Shown here: positions 27,511 to 40,430 of the stretch, piece after piece
How positions within the stretch are numbered: position 1 is the first letter of the stretch
How the letters are laid out: each line of letters opens with the position of its first letter
Assembly (NCBI RefSeq): GCF_047495875.1
Contig: NC_092465.1
Coordinates: 8,357,160 to 8,421,159, forward strand
Length of the DNA: 64,000 nt
Direction of reading: 5' to 3'
From: Pithys albifrons albifrons
Taxonomy: Eukaryota > Chordata > Aves > Passeriformes > Thamnophilidae
Program-made: the position numbers and the translations under genes
Notes under the pieces: generated by a model
The model's input: only the letters and a program-made list of their open reading frames with translations
What the model was told of the DNA's origin: nothing
The model's database searches: none

Positions 27511-30500
27511 ACATTTTCTGTAATCAATTTGATGAAATGCCACCTGCAGTTCTAATAATGGTGTGTACAGCAAAGGCTGATTGACATATGTGTTGACAGC
27601 AAGTTATCAACCTTCTTGTATGTTTGTATTTAAAAAAATAATATAAGGAAGAGAAGGCCTCTTACTTGCTAGTGCTGCTGTTTATGCTGCAAAGCAGAAT
27701 TTTATTTAAACAAACCACAACTTAGTAAATATTTTCAGGGGGAAAACAAGCATTAACAATCTTCAGGTTAACACTGTCAGCAATTTCAATAGACTACCCC
27801 AAGGCCTCCTTATTCTAGATATTATGGAACAGATTTTCAGCATTGCCTGAATGTATTTCCTTCTCTTCGCTTTTTAGATGCTACTTATGCTCTCAAGACT
27901 GTTTGATAAATTGCCTTAATATTCAATGGTTTCTATGCACAAAACTGCCTGAGTACTGATGCTCCCTTGGGCAGCTGGCTTAGGCTGAGATTTACAGTGC
28001 CATGTACAAATTAGCCAGCAATTAGCTGTCTGTGCTCTCTGCACCTTCTTTATAAATCAGGGTTTTTTTTCTAACTATTCCATATCAATATTAGCAAAGT
28101 CTAAACCACTGTTGAGCCAGGCTCTAGCAAGCTGGACTTGGAGTGTCCATTGAAACTGGTAGATCCACAAAAGTTTATCTCAGAAGTTACCATGAAATAA
28201 ACCTTATTATCAACGAACAATAAAAATCTTAAAAATATTCTACCAAAATGTTTTTGTTTGACAAACAAAATTTACATTAACAGTACTATGAATTTAGTAA
28301 GAACTAGGTTTTTTATACCCAAAGGAGTGCTATTGATTCTCTTACTCCTTGTCAGTAGTAGCAGCTGCAATGATTATTTAAGTTAATCTCAGTGAACATA
28401 GTGGCAATGTAGATTTACAGGCTAGGCAGCATTTACTTTTATAGGAAGCTTGGGTTGTTATGATGGCTGTTAGAGGCTTAAAAAAGGCACTGTGTGTATT
28501 CACAGGTCAAAAAATACAGCTTAAAACCTCTGTGAATAAAATAGAATAATATTAAATTAAAAAAACCCTACTGGTAGAAACACAACTCTTGCACTGCTAA
28601 GATGGAGATACCACCAATAAAAGAAGAAAACTTCCAGCTGATAAAAGTTGGATTAATATTGATTTGAAAGTGAGTAGAACACTGGACTAAAAATCAAGAG
28701 ACTTGAAAATATGTGGTAGCTTCTTCTTTCAACCCATTCTGTGTAATTTAAATAACAGGACGAGTTGCTTAATTGTGACCTCTGAAATCAGAATTTATAT
28801 TAATGTAATTAACCACCACCATTCAGTGTCCTGCTTTCAGAAAACTAAATCATTAAAGGCCATGTAGACCCTAGGCCAAATTCTTACCCTAGAATAATTC
28901 CAAATTTGATTTGCAGTGATAGTGGATGTATTTAAGGATGGAAGTTAGTCCATTTTCCTCTAAAAAATACATGTTTTTTTCATTAGAATTTAAAAAGGCC
29001 TGGATAATGTTTGAATAATGTGAACACCTATGGTACTGTGTGGAACTGTGAGTGCTGCAGAAGAATTCTTTAGCATTTAGGACATGGTAGGGTGTTGTCA
29101 AGTCAATAAATGAGAGTAAGTTCAATATATGAAGAAAATGAAAATATTGCAAAATTTATAGTGGTCAAGCTGTTTGTCAAGTATGAAAAGTTATGCATTG
29201 ATTTCCTTGCATTTTATGATAGTTTGCCTGTACTTTGACATTCCTCAGAACAATATATATTAGACCAGTCACAGTATGGAGCTGCATTTCCTGCCAGCAT
29301 ATATCCTGATCTTGAGCAAAACCTTTACCACTGTTGAACCTAAACCAGGAACAATAGTAATAGTGAATCTATTTATAGGAAATGCTGCTTTCATTTTAAA
29401 ACCACTTGTGATTATGACAATGCCTTATTTATGTAATTGTTGCACCACTAAGGGCTACATTTATGTTATTCATCTATACATCCAAACTATGATTTCAATT
29501 ACTGGATTCATCATTTCAGCAGAATATGTTTTGCACATTCTTTGCCTAGAGATAGAGCACATGATGAATATACTTACTTTAACAAACATAAAACAGCATG
29601 AGAAGTGAGACATTTAGCCCCACTATGATAAAACAGATTATTGTTGGTTCTGCAGCTAATTCTGTAAGAGGAAGTAATATTTCTGTTGCTGACTCAGGTG
29701 AAATCATTAATCTGGGATAATTATGGAATTTTCTTTTAGAGTTTGTTTTCATGTGATATTTAATGTTGAATTCCTTTTGAAAGCAAAATAAGATGTAGAG
29801 AACCTGTTGAGCATCAAGTTGGACTGCAGAGCTTTTTGTCCACTAGGCAACCTCCTTCACAGTCTGCAGTGGTAGTCCATTTTGCCTGCCTAGGAAAAGT
29901 TTATTCTCTGAGATTTGTGGAATTTGCATTCTGTACCTTTGAGCATCAGAACACCTACACAGATTATCTGAATGAGGCTGCAGCACTAACCAGTCTCGGT
30001 ATCCCACCTGCAGCTGAGATCAATATTTGATAGTTTATAGGAAGGTGGAGTAGGAGACAAATTATGCATCAGAGGAAAAAAAAACTAATATCCCTTGATC
30101 TCACAGGCAGCTAGCTCAAAAAACCCAAGGTTTGAGATTTTTTATTACAATTACCTTAGCTCAGAACCACAAACATGAGTTATATTGTGCAGACAATCCT
30201 GTATTTTCAAAGATTCATTGCAAAAGGGGATGAGAAAATCAATAGACTGAGTTAAATCTGCAGATTCCAGGCTATAAGACATTGCAACACCCATACAAAC
30301 TCAAACCTTTGTGTTTTTGCCATATTCAGACTAAACTAACTCACAACCCCCATACCCATTGTCAACTTTTCCTTAACCATATATATAAATATATATGACC
30401 TCTATGTCTTTGAACTTTCTCTTTGTTAATCAGAATAATTTTAGCCATTCCAACCTTGCCTTTCCATGTTTGACTTCTGTTCCAGAGTTTCACTGAAGAT

Positions 30501-33500
30501 TCCTTGGCATTCCTCTTCCCTCATTTCCTATTCCTGCAGGGTGCATTCAGGAACTGGACATTTACAGTAGTGCCAGTCTCACCAGTGGGATGTGCAGAGG
30601 CAACATCCCTGCAGCACTTGTGATCCACTTATGCTGGAGAATTCTGTCAACTCTTTGCCATGATACCTCATTGAGAATGTGTAGAATAGTGTTTATCTGT
30701 GTGAGCCCATAAGCTTTTTATTGTATCACTGCTCCTCAGTTCCAGTCTTACATCCACAATAATTAATGGTTAACCAGGTGAGACAATCATTTGGTAGGAG
30801 CACCCTGTCTTCCTCTTTAATTTTTTTTTTTAGTGATACTGTTTTTAATCCTCCTAATGTGTTTTCCATTAATTCTGTTCAATGTAAACTTTAGATGTCA
30901 TAAATCAAATAACTTGGAAGAAAACCCAATATACAGTTTCAGCATAGCCACCTCTATTAATTTTTTTTAACTAGATCTATGTTCTGTAAAGTGCTGTCAG
31001 GCATTAATTATATTGCTAGCCACTTTTTAAATAGGAAAAATCCTGGATTTATTGTGCCATTTTTTTATTTGGGATGATGTTATGATAACTAATGTATAAA
31101 CCCTTGGTAGCCTGTCTTCACCTTTGGTAAAACAGAATAAATGTATCAGCCAGTCAGTGCACTGGAGTTTCCAAACTTGAGAAATTTGAGACCTATTACA
31201 ATTAGGAAATTTTTCAGTTATTTTACAGGCTGTTTCTGTGTACATCATTGAGGGCTGATGACTTGATAACACTTCTTCTTTATAGAGGCTTCCTCACATT
31301 CTCCTTTTCTCAAGGCAGAATGATTCCTATTCTAGTGTTGTTCTTAGATTGATAATGTGGCTCTTCAGTGCTACATCTTGTGCCCAGACAAGAGGTTTTC
31401 AAATTATACTACTCTTTGTTTCAAACTAAATGAGAATTTCCTTGAAGTCAGAAATCTACTTCTCCGAATGGCTTTGTGATGTGTCAGGGATCCCTTTACC
31501 TCTTTGTGGTGAAGACACCAAGATAATAAACAAAACAAATTCATAAGCTGTGCAAATGGATAATGCTAAGGACTAGGCATTGCTCTCCTTTGTAGACTTC
31601 TTAACTCTAGAGAACAAAAGTTTCAAAACAAATATATGTTTATAGCTCTTACATTTGGGCTATCAATGACAAAAATCATTGTTATGTTATGTGGACATCA
31701 ACTATCACATTATCCAACCTAACAAGCTGGATGAGAATTCCATATTAATAACTGTAATTACTATTGATGGTTGTATTTATGCTTAATACTTGCATGGGAC
31801 TTTGATATAATCTTTTATTTGAGAAACTCCATTCATTTTGCAAGCATATATTTAATTTATGCACTTCAGTAGTTAACTACTGAATCCTGGAGAGATGAGA
31901 GCCCAAGTTCAGAAAAACATAATTACTGTCCAGTAAGGCCTGCCTTTTCAAGAGGTCCGACTCTTGCTTTCTGTTCTGATTGTTTGAAAAAATTTTCTTC
32001 TAACTTGAGAAGAAGGGCTCTAATTTGTGTCATTCACAGTATTTGCTGTTCCAAATGCTGTTTTGCACTGTGTGCAGGACTTGCAAGACCAGCCCTAGAA
32101 CTGTGTATTTTATTCCTGGTCCTGTTAGGAATTTTAAGTGAAAGTTCTTTATTTGAGTGAAGTGGCTTTGATAGGATTAATTCCTGAGGCATGATGCTGT
32201 AAATCCTGCTGGCCAAACAGCACGTAGAAAAGTAAATAAATGAGCAGGAGTAACGTTGTGAGACTTGTTTGGGTTTGGGCAGCATGTGCATCTCACCTAT
32301 GGAGAAAATCATTGTTCAGAGCACTGCTCAGAATGCACATGGCTGCTCGAGTCAGTGCCAGCTGTTCTGCCATTGTATCTGCCATTTCCACACTCCTCTA
32401 TTTTTTTTTTATAATACTTCTTAACAGCCTTGTTCAACACTGGAGGTTTTTGGTGCTATGGTTCCAAAAAGAACTCATGCAAAATGCCCTATAAGAGGTT
32501 GCAAAAAACTATGATGTTCTGTAATTAGTAACCTGAAACCAACTAACTTTCTACAAAGTGACATTTCTTTTTTATTCAAAATGAATACTTGAAAACTTTT
32601 TATTTCATAGAAGTTACTGTTAATTCCACAGTTCATAATCTAATTTGCCTTCCTAAACAACAGCTTTTACAATACTGTTCTAAACTCCATCAATCCCACC
32701 CCACTTCTCAGCCATGGTCCTAAAATAGTTTAATAAGCTCTTCAAATGAGGCTTCATTAATTTTGCAGAACATAGCAGAGGACATTTGCTATGCTGCATA
32801 TCTCATGTTTCCGTGGAGTCAATTAAAATACAGCTACATTTTTCTGAATAAGCAAAGCAAAGCATATTCTTTATGATAGCAAAACCTTTTTACTCCAGTC
32901 CTGTTTACTTCCCACTTCATAAAATTCAGGGATCTGTAATGAATTTCTCAGAGATTACTGAAGATTCGTGAAGTTCTTTTGTGTTTCCTCTAGGCTTAAT
33001 TTAGAGCTTTCAATCATGTTTTCTACATTGTTGTAATAAAATTATTTCATTTCGTGAAATATAAATATTTTATGTGGTTTTTAAATAACATGAAAGAATC
33101 AGCACTTGTTCAAGACAGTGGGAATTTTGGAACTTTTTTGTTTTGTAAATTGATGGTTATATAGTAGTTGTGTTATTTCTTGGTCATTTTGCAGGTATTG
33201 GTATGAACATACAAAGCCTTTTTCATAGGAGTCACAATTAATTTTGGTTTGCTTTTTTTTTTTTTTCCGAGGTGTATAGGATGATATTTATCATGAGAAA
33301 TTATAAATCAATTGAGTGGTAGAAAGAAAAAATTGTGACAGTTCATCCCGTAGTATTTTAAAATGGACCTATTTAGCTTTAACCCCCCCTTTGCCAACAT
33401 TCTCTTTAGGTAGAAATTTGGTATTCTGCAGCCCAGCACTACTCACTGGACTGTCTTAAGATAGTCATAACTTTTTCAATCCAGTCACCAACAAAACAGA

Positions 33501-33945
33501 AGAGTACAGAATTTTTTTAGAAGCTAACTTCTAAGGAGACATGTGAATATGATGTCCAGCATAAGCTTTTTTTTTCTTTGCAAATCTTTGGTGTATGGCC
33601 CTTTTCATAGTGAATTCGCTCAGACCTTGGTGTCAGAGTGACAGTGGTATCCAGGTGAGAGCAGATTTATGTTCAAGATGTCACTTCATTCCGAGCAATT
33701 CTATCCCACTGAACGTTTTTTTGCCACAGAAAAATTTCCATTTAAATGAAGTAATATTTTTGAAAAGGTGTGTTGTAGGGCATAAATCTTTATTTTTGAA
33801 GTTCATGAAGCAAATTAACAAAACTTCTGCCTTGTTTGTGTATTGTAAGAAAGATTTTCTAATTAATTTAACATGCTGGTTTTCTCTACAATATATTAAA
33901 TACTCAATATGGTTGCTAACTATTTATGCCATTTTTTTGTTGCAG

Positions 33946-34040
33946 ACACAACAGTGGTGTATAAAAACAGGAATGGACATGTTATTCAACTGAATGTAGA
34001 AACAAATACAACTACATTATTATTGGAAAATACAACTTTT
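33946..34040 (+). CDS. DPP10: DPP10 internal exon A (start of extracellular beta-propeller)
   Basis: Internal coding exon of 95 nt. A TGCTAAC branch-point-like motif (33914-33920) and a T-rich tract ending TTGCAG precede it; the donor GTAAGT follows directly at 34041. The first two bases complete a codon begun in the previous exon (probably G|AC, Asp), and the exon ends on a codon boundary. It reads D-TTVVYKNRNGHVIQL, then NVETNTTTLLLENTTF. This matches human DPP10 residues about 91-122 as I recall them, much better than the paralogue DPP6. DPP10 is a single-pass type II membrane protein of the DPP4 (S9B) family that lacks peptidase activity and modulates Kv4 channel trafficking and gating. 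The exon encodes the first strands of the propeller. Two N-glycosylation sequons (N-T-T in ETNTTT and ENTTF) correspond to human N111 and N119. Exon number cannot be fixed from this window. Confidence 0.93.
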
Positions 34041-37000
34041 GTAAGTATTATATATATTATTTGCTTCTTAGTGGAAGTCTGCATAGATTTTTTTTCCTGT
34101 AACAGGAGGGAGAGAGTACAATAATAGAAGTTACAGAAGATATGTTTATATATTGTGTATAAATAAAAAATATAATCCATCCCTGTCTCAGTAAATGATT
34201 TCTGGGTGAAGTTACTTGTTGTTTTATTCAGCCTATGTATAAATAACCAACATGTTGGAAGACTTGCTGTTGATTGTAGTCTGTGGTTTGTTCAGACCAT
34301 TTGAAGGTTCATGCCTGGCAAATGTACTGATGAATCTACCTGAGGTCTATTAGAATAAGAGATTTCATAATATGGCAGAATGCTTCTCCAAATCTTGAGA
34401 GTTTTTCACTATTAGAATTAGCAAAAAATCTTCAAAATTCATAGGAATATTTTTGTTGAAGCAATTAAATACCCAAAATAAAATGTATTTTCTAGTCACA
34501 TTAATCTCTGTTATGGTTGTTCCGCTGAGGTTTAATGGCAAAGTAAATGATTGGAGATTATTTCTCTTGACCAGTAAATAGTATATACATGAGTGGTTTG
34601 TGTGTGTTTCTGACTAGCCAGTAATTGCTAAGGAGTTCTTCAATACTTTACTCATTTTCTTTCTCTTTGCTTGGCACTGTTGTTCTCAGGGATACCACTT
34701 GTATTCTACCCTGTAATTCTCATTTATCAAGGTTTTGCAGCAGAAATGTGGCTTGCCAATCTTTCCTCAGAAGTGCTCCAAACAGACCTCTGGCTGTTAT
34801 TGTTAATCCCTGTATTTTTAATTTAGTAAAAACTCTTGTACCTGCAGACCCCAGGGGATGACTCGTTTTCATCAGAGGTCTTTGGCAAAGGCTGATTTTA
34901 TTCCTGGTCTGTCCCTGGTCTTTGCTGATAGAGATTCCTCTTTTCAAAGCATAAAGCCTCAGGTGACCTTTACTTCTAACTCCTCAAACAAGAAAGAGGA
35001 GAGTAGAAGTTCAAGAGAAAGAACTTGATGCTGACTTCCTAGGTCAGTGTAAAGATGAAGGAAAAAGAAGGAGAGAATTATATTTTAATGGTTTGTGTGG
35101 CTCCCTTTCTATGAGCTGCACAATTCCATATGCTGGGATGTTCCTCTGAGTACCTCTTAGCCCAAAAAAGGCTGTGAGGCACAATTAAAAGTGGGTGAAA
35201 AGGTGAATTTCTCTGAAGTATGAACCACAAAGTATTGCAGAAGGACTTTCCCTCTTATCCATGTCTGTGAGTGTGTGTGAGCACCTGCCTGGCTGGTTAG
35301 AGCATTCACTGTGTCAGGCCTGTGTGTTGCCTTTGGTGTATAACTGGAATGCAGCAGCTGCTCGGGCACCCCTGGCCATTGAACGGGACTTGAATGACAA
35401 GACTTGAGTTTCCTCACAGATAAATTAATACACTTTTTGGCTTCAAGTATTTGGCTCATGTGATGTAAAATGTAATGTCAGCATGACAAGCTATTCAGGC
35501 CATTATGCTAAACCAGCTTTGCCAAGTAATGATGGATTGGTGTGGACAGGCTGCTTCACACTCCGAGGGTTGCCTCTTTTTGCAAAGTTGCTCTTCTCTG
35601 GGCTCCTGCTGGAACTGATTTATCCTGCAGTCACACAAACTGAGTGAGCTCTAGACACTACATATCTACTGTTGATTAGAAATGTCAGAAAATGATACAA
35701 AATAGATAATATTCAAGCAACCATTTAACAATTATGGGCGGAATAGAGATAAATAAAAACCTAACTGTGTTTTTTCCCTGCAAAACTCCTCTCTTTAAGC
35801 AGTCAAATGCTAAGAGTGTTAGAATTAAAACAACAAAAAATGTGAATTCAAGCAGTTATCAATCATATAGAAGTATAATAAAAAGCTGAAAACAGAACAG
35901 AAGGCTCAGTAAGTGTGTTGGTGTATGTTTGGAAGAGAACAGTGGGAAATGTTCTGCACTGAGTTGTCTGTTGACATGGTGGGGCCAACAATCCTAACAG
36001 GAAATCATAACATTACAGGAACAGGCTGAAATCAAAAGCTGTCCTAATCTTCTAAGCCTGCCTGCCCCCAAACTCACACTGTTAAATGTAATCTTCCAAA
36101 GTTATACACCTGGATCATTAATCAAACATTCTCCTCGCTCAGTGTCACATCTGCTTAATCACTGGTGTATAATTAGAATGGTGCTGGTTTAATGACTCTG
36201 CAGACATGTCTTGTATTAATAAAAAGTACAGTAGAGATCCAACATAGGCAGTGGCACTGCAAGTTCCCTCATTCTTCCCTTTCAAAGGGATTTAGTCACG
36301 GAAGAGTTGCCTTTGTCTGGGAGTTATTAGTGTGATTTCAGGCTGGGTTTTCTGTCCTGTTTGTCTCTGCTCAAGTAGACCACAGAAGTGGCAGGGTGTT
36401 CTTAGTTAATATTGATAATTGTCCATGGAAAATTGAAGTGCCATGATGAACTTATTGTGCAGAGTCAAGGGGCAAGTTATGACTATTTCTCACTCCTGGT
36501 TGGGCTGCAGCTCAGAAGAGATTTGGGTGTTTTTTCCCTCATTGCTAAACCCCTGTAGCAGTCTTCCACTGAGTACAGATCACTTGGCTCTTTTGCATAT
36601 TAGAGATGCCATTTTCCTGCCAAGTACATATCTTTTATTCTTATTTGTGTTGCTTATTGTCTAAAAGTCAGATATCGCTACTGAGGATGTGCTATGCTTA
36701 CTATATAGCTGTACCATCCAAAAAGCAAACTGTGTTTATATTAAAAAAAAAGTTACGTATATAAAAGATTAAAAAATCCCCTTTAGTAAGAGTCATGCAC
36801 ATGAAAAGAAAACTAGTGTTTTGTCATTCTAAGACACCCATTTTTCTTACATAATGGAAGTATCTATTCCAAGTTCCTGAATTCAGGTACTTTTTTCCAG
36901 TTTCAGCAGGTTTTATTCAGAAGTAGAATTAATTCCTGAACTTCATTTGTCCTTTTGAAATGGAATCCTTTTCTATAATCAATGTATTGGCTAAACAATC

Positions 37001-39609
37001 TGGCCTTTATATAATTAAACCATGTTTTGGATACCAAATAGAGGGCCATAAGTGAAAAGGGTGGCTTGCAAAGCACACAGAATATCTATGTACATCTCTA
37101 GTTATTATTTAAAGATGTTTTCTAATATATGTTTCTCCTCTGAGTGTATTCATGTAGTGCATCAGGTTTAAGCTGCCTAATAAACAGTTAATGTCCTGAG
37201 CCAGAGGCATAGAAATTTTAACACCTGGAGGCTGGACAAGTCTTCTATTAAGAGAAGCCAAAAAAAGCCCTAGACATTAATCACTGTGTGGCATCCTGAT
37301 GTTTGTGATGCTGCCTTGATGCTTGATTACAATGTGTTCTCTGTCATCTATCTGAGGTGTCTATCACCATGATCCAAAGTGACAGTTTTTCTGCATTTAG
37401 CAGTACTTTATTGCACATTACACTTCCAAAATAAGTAACATTATACTGCATTTATTTAAGTAAATTCAGTGCTTAGCGAGCATTTTATTTATTCTTTTTG
37501 CTATCAACTATTACATGAAGTCAGTAAGAGCAGGTTACTGGTCTGCACCCAGCCCAGCCACAAGATGAGGCTAAGCTGAGAGGAAAGCACGGGGGACCAC
37601 GTGTTGTCTTGTGCTCAGGGGAAATTGTCCATCTGCTTCCCTGTTATACTTCTGGCTCAACTTCTCTGGTCTGTTTTACAAACCTTAAACCCCAACCAAA
37701 ATGAAAAATGCAAACGGAGATGAGAGAAAATGTGGTTAGGGATGTGTTGTTCTGGTATAGAACTTTCCAAATGTGTTGAATCCTCTTAAAGGAATCTGTA
37801 GAAATTTTGCTTTCATTTCTCCCTCTCAAAAAATCTGCAATAAGTATGAAAGTGGTAAGACTGTTGTTAGCCCTCAGTTCCAGTGATGTTGTAGTGTCTG
37901 TGTGCAAAATGATTCAGGTACCCTGCACGCACCACAAGAAACACTCAATTCAGGCTCCTCGGTCAGAGGGAAGTCCAGTGTGACTCCTTAAGCCTTTTGA
38001 GTGTAGATGATGGGATGTATTTTTGAATCATGAGATAAAGGGCTGTTGATTTGTTTTCAGTACCCAACAGAAGAATTGTGATTGTTTTCAGTTTGTGAGC
38101 TCTATAATAGGGTCTGGCTTTCCCTCTACTCTTTGGACTCTTCTAAAACCCAGAAACTCCTGACTTGCTTTCCCCTTTGACTTTGGTGCCTTTCTACAAT
38201 TCTTTCCAAGCTCAAGGGGAAACTCCATTGTGATGCACAGCAAACAGTTATTACTGAGTTGCAATCCTGTTTCTAGGGGCTTGCCAGGAGTATGCCATGG
38301 ATTAAGTTGTGTTGTTGTGTCACTGTGGACTGTCTTTTGCACAAGGATGGAGAGAAAAAGATTACTTCTTGCTGCCTGCTAATGGTGAGCCAAGCAGTAC
38401 TCTTGGCTCATGAATCACAGATAGGCTGTGGCAGCCCAGCTGTAAAAACCCTGTGGAGGCATTGCAGCCAAAGCAGCGAATGAGAGTTTTAGTTCAAGCA
38501 GAGCTTTGGGCAGGGAGTGTTTTGTGTTGGTTTACAGAGTGTTGTTCATAATTGGCCCTTCTTCTCTTCCTTTTTGTTGTTGTTTTCTGCTCCCCATCAT
38601 CATACCCCCTTCCTCTTTTGATGGGAAACTCCATGCAGCATCATAATGCAATTATAATTCCTTTGTTGAATTTATGTGTACTTAATTGCAAGAGTAGTTT
38701 ACATGCTTATAGTTTTAAGACCCTTGCATAAGAGAATAATGAAAGGGTGAATAATAGTAAATAATTAAATAACATTCTATAACCACATAAATATTTGTAA
38801 TTCTTGCAACACTGGACATTTTAATGACCCACACATGTTGTAAATAGGTTGTTATAAATATTGTAAAATTATCTCAACTCTCCCATGCTCCTTTAAATTT
38901 TAAATAACCCCTTCAGCAAACCCTTTTCAGTAGAGGGGGTTTTGTGAGGTAGGGTTTATTGTTGCAGTGCACCACTGTGCTCCAGGTGGGAAGGTTGACA
39001 GATGGAAGGGTTTGCAGTCACTATGCTTTAATGGTGGCCATCGGGTTTTGTCCAAGTGAAGGAGGTTCCAACAAAGAAAATGCAAAGCTGTCAGGTTAGG
39101 GTAGCTCTGTGTGGGATTCCTCTAAATAATATTCCTGGTAAGATTGTTCCTTGATACAGTAAACAGTTAAAGGTTAACTGTATCAATGGGGATTTAGTTA
39201 TGAGGAATGTGAGGGGAAAAAAAATAAATGTGATGAGTGACTGGTTAGAGGTTGTTTTTCAGCAGGGTGGCAGTGGTACAAGGTCCCTGTGAGCTGCACA
39301 GGTCTGTTCATGTCTATTTTTATGTCCTACACTTTCAGGTAGGTTTGGGGAATTTTGGTTTCTGTTTTTAAGAACCACCTATCCATAGCATAGAGGTCAA
39401 CTTAGATCATGTTTTAAGGTACATTTGTCTTTTAAACTGGATAGGAAACCTGAGCTTTAACAGTTACACTTAACATGACAATATCTTTGGACCTAGATTA
39501 AAAGCTCAGGTGACAGAAGTAGTGCCTAGCCTGGGAAACCCAAGTTTTTCAACATTCCAATTATCTTACATTTTTCTAATTACAATCAGACTCTCTTTCT
39601 CAGAGGTTC

Positions 39610-40196
39610 TCTGTTTTCACTGCTACAAGACTTACCCTTGTGCTGGTGTCTAGGCTTGACTTGGCCTCCCAGCCCAAGCTGCCCTCCCCTTTTCTCCCCA
39701 CTCCTCAAAGCAAGGGAAAAAAGAAACTGAAAGAAGACTGAAAAGAAACTGAAAACTTGAAAGAAACTGAATTAAATCAGAATATATATATTTTCTAACA
39801 TTTACAACTACATATACAATTTGTACACACCCAGGGAAAAAGGGAAAAGAGAAGGGGAAACAGGGACAAAGGAGGGACAAAACAAAAACAAAACAGACAA
39901 ATACAATCAAACCCCCTAAAAATAAAACCTGGCAAAATAAAATCTCACCAACAACTCTCAAAAGAATACCAGCTCCCTCTCTCCCTCTCATGATCTCCTG
40001 CATGGCTCCAATAAGTTCCTGACACCTGGACTCCCGGCTCCCCAGCCTTGCCAGAGGAAGAAGAATGGCAACTTCTATCTCTCTCTTAGTTATACTCCCT
40101 TGTTATGTGGAAAAAACAAGTGTGAAATACCTGGGAAATGGGTCTTTCCCTAATTACAACTGGTTACTAGGGAAGGCCTGGATCAAAACTATCACA
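39610..40196 (-). mobile_element. Probable LTR of an endogenous retrovirus (antisense), boundaries uncertain
   Basis: Read on the - strand the block begins TGTGATAGTTTTGATCCAGG (start at 40196), a TG start typical of LTRs. It runs through a purine/pyrimidine-skewed middle (39840-39910) and a second unusually biased stretch (39700-39780). It ends in a GC-richer part containing GGTAAGTCTTG, a splice-donor-like sequence of the kind found just inside retroviral leaders (plus coordinates about 39627-39637). It interrupts ordinary AT-rich intron. I could not find a clean target-site duplication or prove the far end, and poly(A)-signal placement fits this orientation only poorly, so the orientation and limits are inference. 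Confidence 0.42.
39723..39772 (+). promoter_or_regulatory. Cluster of three ISRE/IRF-like motifs
   Basis: GAAACTGAAA occurs at 39723-39732 and 39745-39754, and GAAACTGAAT at 39763-39772. The first two fit the GAAANNGAAA core recognised by interferon regulatory factors. All three lie within 50 bp in an imperfect A/G-rich tandem repeat inside the LTR candidate. The motif match is seen directly; regulatory activity is inference. Confidence 0.4.
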
Positions 40197-40430
40197 GCTG
40201 TGTTCCACTCTCATCTGCTTTCTTTGGTCCATCTTCTTTCAATCACAGCAGAGGTAATAAAGGGGTATTCCATTGATGTCTTGATTGCTGGTGCCATTGG
40301 AGGGAACTGCATGTACCAAATGCCTTCTGGTCTTGCAGCCACTGTAATTCTGTCCCATCTGACTGCTTTTGGGCATTGCTGTTTGGTCAATGCCTGTCTC
40401 ATAAGCTGTGCTGAATACCTGTGAGTGCTG
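40197..40430 (-). other. Possible retroviral internal remnant next to the LTR candidate
   Basis: This block lies immediately upstream, on the - strand, of the TG start at 40196. It has balanced composition and an antisense open frame at 40211-40402 that looks more protein-like than its surroundings (for example the stretch PKAVRWDRITVAARP). If the LTR call is right, this would be the end of the internal region. I could not assign it to gag, pol or env, and it may simply be unrelated unique sequence. Confidence 0.22.

Larger units (their letters stand above)
1..33945 (+). other. DPP10: DPP10 intron upstream of exon A (partial)
   Basis: At least 33.9 kb of intron; its donor lies outside the window. 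I looked for the preceding exon (the segment after the transmembrane helix, ending ...HDPEARWIN in human) and did not find it. Contents are mostly unique AT-rich sequence with no convincing coding region. It also holds several G/T- or A/C-rich low-complexity tracts (4.3, 7.0 and 16.2 kb), simple A/T repeats (16.8 and 23.1 kb), a pyrimidine tract (25.2 kb), and a few motif clusters listed separately. The many 60-110 codon open frames here look like chance ORFs. Confidence 0.8.

Noticed and set aside
33595..33993. 132-codon + strand open frame over the DPP10 exon A region
   Set aside because: It reads exon A in the wrong frame; the real frame is set by the match to DPP10 and the splice sites.
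39650..40003. 117-codon - strand open frame
   Set aside because: It falls in the biased LTR candidate; the peptide is V/F/L/C-rich low complexity, not a gene.
40065..40424. 119-codon + strand open frame
   Set aside because: It crosses the proposed LTR edge and is not recognisable; antisense retroviral remnant is a better explanation for the region.
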